A stretch of DNA of 22,548 nt, from positions 1 through 22,548 of the forward strand of contig AVPN01001449.1 of NCBI GenBank assembly GCA_000695325.1, given 5' to 3'. The translations under genes and the position numbers were made by a program. This stretch comes from Pleurobrachia bachei. Lineage: Eukaryota; Ctenophora; Tentaculata; Cydippida; Pleurobrachiidae. Shown here in pieces: positions 1 through 11,200 of the stretch. The notes under the pieces are model-generated. The model searched no databases. It was not told where the DNA came from and was given only the letters and a program-made list of their open reading frames with translations. The stretch's first letter is position 1. Each line of letters starts with the position of its first letter.

Positions 1-2275
1 AGAGAGTGGGCATCAAATATGTAGTGGGTTGCCCCGGGTAACGGTTTCAGGGCGTGCCTAATGATCTGGTACGCCCGGCACGTCGCTCCAACCAGAGATA
101 ACGCCAACAGTGACTTGGGACCTGTGAAACAAATGTAGTTAGAGAAGGGGAATGGCGATTATAGAGTGTAGTTTAGCTGAAATATCGGAAACTTGTCCCA
201 GACAATGATTTAGGGACCACATCATGGATACAGCAACACCTACCTAGACGAGCAGCAATTAACCTACCTATGTTATAAGCAGGGAAGTCGTCCAACCAAC
301 ACAGAACTATGGGCATGAATATTCCTCTCCATTGTAGCTCGTTAGGAGCGTGTAGGGGTAGGAAATTAAAGTGGTTACCCAGTCGGTGTATCATACCGCT
401 CACAGCCACATCACCTGCAATATACAGGAACTTTTATACTTTGGAATGTTGGCCTAAGTGCCAATCAGTTTTAACTAGCTCCTAGTTACCTCAGACGTAC
501 GTGATGAAGGAGCGAGTTAATCTCAACCAACTCTCTCTCTCTAGAAACATACTACATAATTTGTTGAGTATCGACCACTATTTACATTGACTCCTACCCT
601 CGAACCACACAGACGCACTTACCACCTGATCCCAGACTATCAACACTGTTACAAGTGAGAAGGAAGTGAACTGATCCAAGGTGCCTGAAAACCTTCCGTT
701 TGAAGCTGTACGTCTCCCCTCCCGCCATGACCTTTCTTAGGACCTCCTGGAGTCCATCCCTTGGCCCTGTGAGGAGATTTAGAATAACATCCAGTTGTAT
801 CGGACGTGATTGTCTTTCAACACACCGTTATGAGCTCCGTGCGAATTAAAAACATATTATTCATCTTTCTCTGAAGCTGAGCGAGGCTCTCTAGTATATA
901 CAAGTTCTCACGGCTAGTAAAGGGGTAAAATATGGGTAGTTAACCTAAAACTCAACACGCAGGACCTTATAGGGCAGTAACAGTTGATCATCATTATACC
1001 GTACCTATTATTCTTTCTCAAACTAGTTTTACTAAAAACATGGCGTACGAGCACCCCAAGGCCTGTACCCCCTCCCCCCTGCAAAACGAACAACCCATCA
1101 GGGCTGAATTACTAACCATGTGTGGGTATAACATTGAAATCCTCAATCAGAAGTGACAAGTTAGAACTCCCTGTTTTGACTTGTTGTCTTCGTTGGTGCT
1201 GAATTAGCTTACTCTCTATCCTGTTCTCCAACTCTCTCATACTGGACTGGTGTGAGACCTGCGGAGAGGGGATGGTGTGAGACCTGCGGGGAGGGAGGGG
1301 GGATGTGGAAGGAGAGTGGAAGGAGAGAGAGCATTCCATGGAGTGGGTTGTTACTTGTTAGTGGTATAATGGCCAGAAACGAACAATAATTATTATACCT
1401 GTAACTTGATAGGATGGAGTTTGGGCAGTGCACAATTCTGAACGAAGGAACTTTTACCAGATGCAGAAGGTCCTACAATCACAACCTGAAGGGGGATGAA
1501 GTGTACACAATATTGTGATCGAAACTTCTGAAAGTAAGTAAGTTATTGTTGTTTTCAGCTCCAAATACTGGTTGTTTTCACCGTGTAACCGATTAAATGT
1601 TAACTTACCGGTACCCCTGCATTTTGTAGAAGTTCCGTTAGGTACAGGAGGGTGTCATGTGTTACTGTTGGGGTGAATGACAGGGAGAGTTGGGGTTTCA
1701 CATCTGCAAAGTGTTCCCTCCATAGAATAAACCTGGGAGGATCTTAATGCTTAGGGGGCGGGAAGGGGTGATTATAATACTGTCCTACCGATCCAAATAC
1801 CAAACTTTTTAGGCTAGGATAAGAAGTTTTAGTATCCAATTATGTGGTTGTACCTGAGTTTGTGAGGATGGATGAACCAATCAAAGACCGTTCCCTCGAC
1901 TGGGAACTCAACAGTGTGATTACACTCCACTATCGGGTGTTTCACATACTCATCAAATAATACCGCACTTGACTCAGTCAGGTTCGCACCAAACGACCAG
2001 ATATACGCTGAAAGAATAGGATTGATAACCGAGTTGATGGTTTGGGAGGATATGAAATCTCCCAAGAAGGGTTGGAGAGGTGAGGAAACGAAGCGACGAC
2101 ACACGGACTAGGAGGGAATCCCTTGCACCCAACCCTTGTCCCGGGAAGGGTTATAATAGTTACCGTGTATAAAGATTAGAACGGTGAGTTGTATTAGTTC
2201 GGTCTCTGTCCTACCCTTGTCCTGATCAGCGAACTTAGTAAACATGACATTTAGCCATCTTAGCAGTGCTGACAC
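1..2275 (-). CDS. Dynein-like gene, AAA3 module to early AAA4 (copy A and downstream exons)
   Basis: Exons: 2215-2275, 1854-2058, 1609-1732, 1399-1485, 1117-1258, 623-766, 268-414 and 1-121 (cut by the window edge). 'ILSAYIWSFGANLTESSAVLFDEYV' matches the FVFSLIWS.GG.......FDE segment that opens AAA3; 'GTVFDWFIHP' matches G.V.DYF. The exon 1399-1485 carries VVIVGPSASGKSSFVQN, an intact Walker A. The next exon has SLLIEDFNVIP where dyneins have VVFVDDLNMP, so Walker B keeps acidic residues. 'RDGLQEVLRKVMAGGETYSF' equals ELLRQWMDHGGWYD, and 'VAVSGMIHRLGNHFNFL' equals NPVTPRL.RHFNV. AAA3 is therefore the one visible ring module likely to bind nucleotide; in working dyneins AAA3 is a regulatory site. 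The intron 767-1116 (350 bp) shows nothing further. Confidence 0.85.
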
Positions 2276-5200
2276 CTGTAACAAATCAAACGATCAGACC
2301 ACCAAATTGAGGTACTATTATATCGACAGTTAAAGGAAGATTATTTGTTGCATTTGCCTGAAGAACTGTCTATGACCCTCACTTACAGCCTGGGCGTGGT
2401 TAACATCTGTGTGTATGAGGTATTGGGCGTTCATGTCCAGAAACTGTAGAATGTGCCCTATAAAGGTCTCCATGAGAACTGTTAGAGTGAATACCCGGGA
2501 TTTAGTAAGCAGGAACTCCTTCTCGGCCTTCTTTAACCAAGATCTGAAATAGGTAAACATTAGATTAGATCTGTAATAGATGAACAGGGGTTTAGGATGT
2601 ATTGCAGCTTAGCTGTCCAATGTCCTACCTAAATCGTTGTCTCCAGCCGATAACATTGTTGCTCATTACCACAACTCCACACTTTGTAACAAATGAGGGA
2701 GAGAGGTCAGCCAGCTTGTCTGTTTCAACAAAAAACTGGACGTTATCCTTGATCCTGAATAGGGAGAGGGATCAGAATTAGAAATCAGTATTTAATTCTC
2801 TTGCAGCCTGATTAGCTCGAGTTGTAACACAAAAAGGGGGTTAAACTTGAGGGGCGAACCTGATTTGAGAGGCATCAAGGGATGAAATAACTTTGTTGCT
2901 GATGGCTGTTGATAGCAGGGACTCCATATAAACCTCCAAGTTGCATAATTATTATACCTGTAACTTGATAGGATGGAGTTTGGGCAGTGCACAATTCTGA
3001 ACGAAGGAACTTTTACCAGATGCAGAAGGTCCTACAATCACAACCTGAAGGGGGATGAAGTGTACACAATATTGTGATCGAAACTTCTGAAAGTAAGTAA
3101 GTTATTGTTGTTTTCAGCTCCAAATACTGGTTGTTTTCACCGTGTAACCGATTAAGTGTAAACTTACCGGTACCCCTGCATTTTGTAGAAGTTCCGTTAG
3201 GTACAGGAGGGTGTCATGTGTTACTGTTGGGGTGAATGACAGGGAGAGTTGGCCAAAGTGTAGACGTTTCACAAGGGAGGTATCTTATTTGGACCCTCCT
3301 AGGTAATGCTTAGGGGGCGGGAAGGGGTGATTATAAGACTATCCTACCGATCCAAATACCATACTTTTTAGGCTAGGATAAGAAGTTTTAGTATCCAATT
3401 ATGTGGTTGTACCTGAGTTTGTGACCTACCTACTTGGTTAGTTTCTGGCAAGGGAGCTGACCCTTGAGTTGTCAGTGATTACACTCCACTATCTGTTGTT
3501 TCACATACTCATCAAATAATACCGCACTTGACTCAGTCAGGTTCGCACCAAACGACCAGATATACGCTGAAAGAATAAGATTGATAACCGAGATGATGGT
3601 TTGGGAGGATATGAAATCTCCCAAGAAGGGTTGGAGAGGTGAGGAAACGAAGCGACGACACACGGACTAGGAGGGAATCCCTTGCACCCAACCCTTGTCC
3701 CGGGAAGGGTTATAATAGTTACCGTGTATAAAGATTAGAACGGTGAGTTGTATTAGTTCGGTCTCTGTCCTACCCTTGTCCTGATCAGCGAACTTTCATT
3801 TGTACTGTAAATCGGTAGAATCGTCACGACTGTGGACATTGTTTAACACGATCAGACCACCAAATTGAGGTACTATTATATCGACAGTTAAAGGAAGATT
3901 ATTTGTTGCATTTGCCTGAAGAACTGTCTATGACCCTCACTTACAGCCTGGGCGTGGTTAACATCTGTGTGTATGAGGTATTGGGCGTTCATGTCCAGAA
4001 ACTGTAGAATGTGCCCTATAAAGGTCTCCATGAGAACTGTTAGAGTGAATACCCGGGATTTAGTTAGCAGGAACTCCTTCTCGGCCTTCTTTAACCAAGA
4101 TCTGAAATAGGTAAACATTAGATTAGATCTGTAATAGATGAACAGGGGTTTAGGATGTATTGCAGCTTAGCTGTCCAATGTCCTACCTAAATCGTTGTCT
4201 CCAGCCGATAACATTGTTGCTCATTACCACAACTCCACACTTTGTAACAAATGAGGGAGAGAGGTCAGCCAGCTTGTCTGTTTCAACAAAAAACTGGACG
4301 TTATCCTTGATCCTGAATAGGGAGAGGGATCAGAATTAGAAATCAGTATTTAATTCTCTTGCAGCCTGATTAGCTCGAGTTGTAACACAAAAAGGGGGTT
4401 AAACTTGAGGGGCGAACCTGATTTGAGAGGCATCAAGGGATGAAATAACTTTGTTGCTGATGGCTGTTGATAACAGGGACTCCATATAAACCTCCAAGTT
4501 GCCATCTAATATCACCCAGTTCTAGAAACACAGAAAGAATCATAACGAGGAAATTATTTATTAAAACGAGGCAATCCTATATTAATTAACCTTAACCTTA
4601 GCTGTACTACATATTGTAGATTGGACCTATCTAGGAAGTTCTGCAGTTGGGCTGCCCAATTTCTTACACAGATCAATAAAGACACCATCATCTGCATCTG
4701 ATATACCTGGGGAGGGGGAGTGATAAAGGTAGAGAGAAAACAATTTACACTTAACGACCTTGGAAACAAGGTAGAACACACAAAACGGATATACAAAAGT
4801 CAAACTATTTCACAATTACCCGATCCAAGGAAATCAGCGACTGTGTGAGTGTTAACAAATAACCGGAATGTCCTAATCTTCTCAGCAGGGATGGAGTTTT
4901 GTAGCGTCTCCAAACTAACCCCTGACATAACTGAATCCGTACTGGAGAGACAGGGAGAAGTTGTTGAGTGAACTATGATATTTCGAGGCTCTATATACTT
5001 GTTAATTCTAGGGATTTCCTGAAATACCAGTACCCAAAATGTGCTCTATAGTGTGAGATACAGCAGACAAAACTATAACTCACCGTTTCTCGGGTCGATG
5101 CAGTATGTTGATCAGTGGTTGCTGTGGCTGAAGCTGTGGAGTCAGATTGGACACGAAGGGGGAGTTACGGACTTTCGTTCCACCCTCGTAGTCACTTTTT

Positions 5201-8200
5201 AGGGACACCCGCTTGCTGTGGGACAGGGAAGGGGCCACTGAGTTGGCTCGGGATTCCTCCAACTGAAACAAGAATTTTCATTATTTTAAACCAAAATTCA
5301 CAAGGATTGTTTCTATCCAGAACTTAGAATAAATTTTTCTCAAACCTGAATTGGAGTGTTGATAATTGGGACACCGGAAGTGGCACTTTTGAAGATTCTC
5401 GTATCAAATCGACTTTAGGCGTGTCGGAGGCATCGGACTCCTTTATTAACGTGAAACTAACCACTATCACAAATTACATTACGTTTATAAGTCTAGTAAC
5501 GATCCAGGTAGAAAGTCTAGGAGCTTAGCATGAAACTTCACATAAAACTCCATTTGGTACCTGCATACTCTCCTATATAGACCAAGATGAGGGGGAGAAC
5601 TCAGTATCCCAGGTTCCTAAGACGTCTTTAACAAACAAACAAACAAACATACCTGCATGAAGTTGATGGCATTGCTTAGCATTTGAAGCATAGTGGTAAA
5701 CGGGCATCGTCAGCTAGGATGGTCATCTTGCGTAAAAGACAAGACATTTACGTGGTATAACTCCAATGTCTACGGGAATTAGTTGATGTGTGAGAGAGGG
5801 TAAGCGGTAAAAGGTGACCCGTTTTCTGAGAATTTTAAACAGTTTTGGTCATAACTCAGCCATTTCTTGACAGAGAAGGAAAAAGAAGGCGAGAAAGAGA
5901 GGTATAAAAAGATGTTACCTTTTCAATAAGGACGGGTACTACTTCACACTTGTTGCTTTCGAATTGTTCCAGCACCATAGCTCTGACACGAGGTGGAACG
6001 TTGATATTGTACACGTGCGAAACAGACAGGGGGAATACCTCTTGAAGCACCTGTTCTTTTACTCCTTTAACAACTCTATCCTAACATCTTTTGTGACAAC
6101 ATAAACCGTTATTATGAGGCACTAAAGAGAGATGTACCTGTTTCATAAGGCCCCGTTGTTGGGTGGCTAACATTGGTGTTAGAGCGCTGACAATCGCCTC
6201 AATTAGTAATCTCTCCTCCTCTATCTGAGTTACTGTCTCCTCCACAGAGGATACTGATACACTACTCAGATTCTCACTGTTTGTATCCTAACCGGAGAGA
6301 GAGGGGATCAACAAGGTTAATCAGGAGTTAAATCTGAATTAAGATTTTGGAAAATCGGGGTGTCCCCTTGCATGTTAGGAATACTTTTGAGCCCCCTTTG
6401 TACTTACATTTGAAGCGAGGGAGAGGGTGGCGTAGTTTAGAATTGTTTTAACAATAGGTAACGTAAACAAATCAATATTAGACACCTGGAGAACAATGGG
6501 GATCAGTCTAACAATCATTTATTTAGGGTCAGGCGACATTGTTCATTCTCTCTTCCACTCCCACTACCTACCATTGGGTCGAGGTATGTCAGGAAACAGG
6601 ACAACTTGGTAGTGAGGTGCTCGTATCTTCTATATCCACTAGAGATGAGTTTAGCTACAATGATCTTCTCGAGCTCTGGCATAACCATCACCATTGATCG
6701 ACAGCACTCCTATAATAGAGGAAATTGGAGTGGGAGGGGGGGATAATTATATTATGTGAATTTCATATTGTTTGTTCTCCAAAAAGTATTTGTATTCTTA
6801 CCGACAGATTGAAAGGAAGGATTTGAGTCGAGGGAAGGGTCAGGGCACAGAAGAACGAAGAACTGGCGGCAGTTAGTCGCTCCCCGATGGTAATATTCCC
6901 CAGACAGTTAGGAACTACTCCTCCCAGTGGGGGTGAGGGTGCTATCGCTTTGGAAACGGTATCCGGGCGACGGTGATGACTCGTCAAGTGATCCTGGAGT
7001 TGGGATATATTTGTATTTGTTTGAGAAGTGGAAAATAAGTGTCCAGTCAAATATAAACTAGAAATTGATCCGGTTGATGAATTGGATTAACTGAAGTAAA
7101 TTCAAATTTATAATTCATTAGTGAAATGATTAAGGTTAATTAATTAAAACGCCTACCTGGATGTCCTTGTTAACCCTTGACACAGGCTCCTGAGAGAAGG
7201 ACCGGGTCCCATCCACCTGTGATGGGATGGTCGGGCATGCCCGTTCCTTATAGATGGGAGCATCAACAAGGGAGGTATAACCACGATGGATATTCTGGAG
7301 TATCTGGCCGAGCTCAGATAATAGCTCACATTCCTTGAACATCCTCACCACCAACCAGCATCCTGTAATGGGGAGGGGGAGAGTGAGTAGGGGGGATGGA
7401 GTAAGTAATCTGTCATCGGATAACTATATGATCATTTAAATGATCATATAGTTATCCGATGATCTATGACGGCTAGTTTAATAAGGTAATCAATAATTTG
7501 AATTAGTACATGTGTCCCACAGTAGGCACCGCTTGGAATATTACCTGTCTGTATAAGTCCAGATAGTAGGTTCCCCATAAGGATCGGTTGGAGGGTATCT
7601 GAGTACTCGACACAATACCGTCCCAGCATCTGAAACAATAACGTCTCCATGGTTACCGTTTTATACAGTGACGTCATGATTCAGTTGCCATGACAACCAT
7701 ACAGTGACGTTATGGTTCAGTTACCATGGCAACCGCACAATGACGCCATGATTCAGTTACCATGGCAACCTCACAACGTGAACTTACGTTTGCGTAGTCT
7801 TTGATGGTTTCAAACTTTCCGGAGTGACTAGGTCCCGTAATGGCGAGGGTATGTCGTAGAGTTATTGCCGATGCTATGCTGCAGTTGAATGGTGATCGAG
7901 TTAGAAACTTAGTAATGAAAATAATCTCTAATCTAGTGACATAGTATTCTAACCCTCCTTTACAAAATTTGTGAGAGAGGGTATTGTAATTATGCTAACC
8001 TGTACCCCCCCCCTGTACTGAACACGAAGTGTCCCAGGGGTAACAACTAACCTGTACTGAACACGAAGTGTCCCAGGAGTAACCACCAGACGCTGATATC
8101 TACCCAGATATTCATAATCATAGCTCATCTCAGCAGTCAGTTGCCGGACAGTCACATTCACACAGGGAGACTTCCTCAAGTCCGGTAGTCCACTCTCGGT

Positions 8201-11200
8201 TAGTTTAGCCGGGTAACAGCAATGTCGTTCAAACCGAGCAGTCGCAAGGACATCAAATGTGTTGGGTTTTAGTTGCTCAAGGGAGCGTAGCGCTGTGGGA
8301 AATGGAGATCGTTTGGAATCAATTACACTCTAAACAAGGATATAAACTGTATTTAAAGTAACCGTGGCCCTGACTTACAATTGAGAGTGTCCCTTTGTGC
8401 GAGTGATTGTAGGAGGAGGGCCTGTAGGGCGGCACTACGTCGTTCAGTCAGGGGACACCGGGGTGAGAGCTCTCGAAGGAGAGAAACCATGGCCTCTTGA
8501 GCGTTAACCTCGGTGGGTGATCTCCCTCCCTACCTCTCCCAATCTAGTGCATCCACGGGAGGGACGTTGTACTGCTAATGATTTATATTTGGATTATAAG
8601 CAATAGTAAGTACAGGACCTACTTTATTTCGCTGTAAGATATTCTCTGGGTTGTCCACTGTTTCAGTTTCACGGAGAACGCCACGTTATGGGTAGTCAGT
8701 ATGCACTGCAAATGGGAAATATCGATAGTTAGAACTCAGGGGAAGAACTCGTGACAGAATAGTTAGGTGAGTAAGGTGACCTACCTGATATGGGAAGTCT
8801 GTGACTAGACTGAGCAGGCATCCCTCCCTGTTGATATAATCCCTGAAAGCACCGTCTGTACTAACAGGGTCAGAGAGGACAGCTGTGGATGGTAGCCCAC
8901 ATTTAACCTGGGATAGGAATTAGGAAAGGGTTATTGTGGGAGGTCATTCTTTGGCCATTGTCTATTTCGTAGCCCCAAATAATAATATTCTCACCAACAC
9001 ATAGTATATTCCCTACAACTATAACACTTTACCTCAGTTTGTTCGATAGTAAGTAGGGAGTAGTACAGCATACTGTTGAGTGTCTCCTGTATAACACCCT
9101 GTAGTTGTGGCAGCCAGGTTACCAGGTGGGATGTCAGGGGAACAGGGGTGAGGAGGGGTACTATCTCTCCACCAACACCATGTATCTCAGTTATCTTGGG
9201 CGCTGGAAATACTAGAGGGTTAGACAATCTCACCTAAAGCACCAGTAGATCCTTGGCCTCCTTCGTCGAACAGGAGGACCTTTCCAAGTCAATATAAAAA
9301 GTGTTTGGTTAAACCAGCATAGAGGGACTTTGCCCATATATGGGCACGAGCTGGGATTCCCTACACTTACGGTCTTGTTCGTCCATCCGGGGTTCCACAG
9401 TAATATCGACTATGTTGGGGAAACACGCCCCGACAATATACCGAGCAGTCATAGGGCTGTCTGCATTGGTGAGCGCTGCTAGCAGCTCGTTATTGCCAAC
9501 AAAGTTCAACCGGGGAACTTTATCTGCGGAACAAGGTGGTGAGACTCTAGTGAGAGAATAGGACTTCATCTGTGAAATGGGAAAGAAAAGAGATGACTAT
9601 TTAGATTCAGAAGATTCATCATAATATCTAGATATCATCTAATGTAATACCTTTGCTTGCTTGAACAATATCCTCAATCCCGTTCAGTAGACTTTCCTGA
9701 GTCCTCTGGAGCATTTCTAGTCGGGTAACCAACTTGTCACCCTGCAGCTCCCTCAGACTCTCCTTTTTCCCAAACAGTGACATTACTAACGGGTCCTCCC
9801 ATGTCACCAGGAGGAGTTGCTGCAAATGGAGTTTGGTAAGTCTGATATAGGTATGTACTGGACTTATAATTATTTTAAAGTGAACTTAGTTGAATTAGTC
9901 CTCCAACTCGTTCGACGTTCTTTTATCACTGAGGTGTTTTACTTACCCGGAAGTCTCTGTCCATATCGAGATATGCAGCGGTTTTCTCGTCTCCCAGGAC
10001 CACAACCTTATTGGCAACGTATGCCTTCACCAGGTATAACCACTGAAAAATAGTGTGATCAGACGTGATAGTGGAGAAAGATAATTATCTTTAGGGACTT
10101 TCTCTTACATGAGATAGCAACCTTGTATCAGTTCGTATTGTAAGTGGTTCCGCCGCTAATGGGCTACACGAATCATGAGTATGGAGCAGTACCCTCGTAT
10201 GAGTTTGCATTTTAAGGAGTTCCTCCGCTTACAATACAATGACTATGCTTCCTTGACAGAGTACATTCTTTTCCAGGGAGCCAGACTTAGAAAATATTTC
10301 CGTGTCTCTCTTTGTTACTGGTATCTTTCTCTCCATATATGATGCGAATATGAAAATACGGGTGAAAATATAATTATAAAGACTGAATTAGGTTTAAATC
10401 TACCCCGTCGGTAAAAAATCGGTTACATGTAGTCAGAGTATGAATTAAAACCCACACTTTGAGATGTTGGCACAATTTGAGACAATTTATTGCCATAATT
10501 CAGCCATTATAACATGTTTCATCATAATATAATTTTATATTTCTGTGTCTCTCTGAAATTATTTTATATTTCTCACTTAATGGTTTAAATCGCCGTCGGT
10601 ACAAAATCGAGATGTTGGCATCGTTCAGTTGTATAAAGATTAAAGTCCTTTTTGCTGGCACTACTCTTGATATTAGTCTCTAAAAACTAATTCAGTCATT
10701 TATCAACTAATTTCGAACATCTCGGATACATCGAGATTTCCACATGACTATTATCATTTTGAGAAGAGTTTGTATCAATTGTCCTATTTTAGTTAATAGT
10801 TATGGCTCTGTTTGCCGATGGAGGGTTCTCCAGCCCTGACATTTACATTGTCATCTACCTCGTGATCCTCTCTGCACTCGGCATCACCCTCAACGGGACA
10901 GTGATCTACAGAAACTTCCGGAAACCATCCACCATCGCTCGGAACCTCTATCTCTCCCTGTTTATCACTGACTTCCTGACCTGTGCCACCCTACCTAGCT
11001 ACTTTGCCTATGCCACCTTCACCCCCAAGAACTGGAGATGTTTCGAGGCAGAGAAAGATCCTGAATCTGGGTATCTGATCAACTGCACGACGCACTACTT
11101 GTACTTCTGTTGGCCCAATCCAACCATCGGACAACGTCTCTATAGTAACATGGTGAGGACAATTGTGACACATCCTTGTTTGGTTACCAGGTGCCTTGCT

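Larger units (their letters stand above)
2945..4502. repeat. Tandem duplication within the dynein-like gene, copy B (carries complemented blocks)
   Basis: Copy B has the same exons as copy A: 4418-4505, 4187-4312, 3945-4101, 3774-3834, 3413-3617, 3168-3291 and 2958-3044. Three 50-bp blocks (3253-3302, 3425-3474, 3796-3845) replace the matching copy-A bases by their plain complement and wreck exons 3774-3834, 3413-3617 and 3168-3291 or their acceptors. Equivalent exons have equal phases, so splicing from a copy-B exon to the next copy-A exon (for example 3945-4101 to 2215-2275) keeps the frame and yields one module. Including both copies fails: reading past the P-loop exon donor at 2958 meets a stop at once, and the next exon has no acceptor. 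Confidence 0.9.

Noticed and set aside
767-1116. Possible additional AAA3 exon (YGIMMINCYC frame)
   Set aside because: Exons 1117-1258 and 623-766 join in phase and are consecutive in dyneins, so no extra exon is needed; acceptor and donor here are poor.
3253-3845. Interpretation of the divergent blocks as small inversions or gene conversion
   Set aside because: An inversion would match the reverse complement of copy A. The blocks match only the complement read in the same direction, and no other donor sequence in the window fits.
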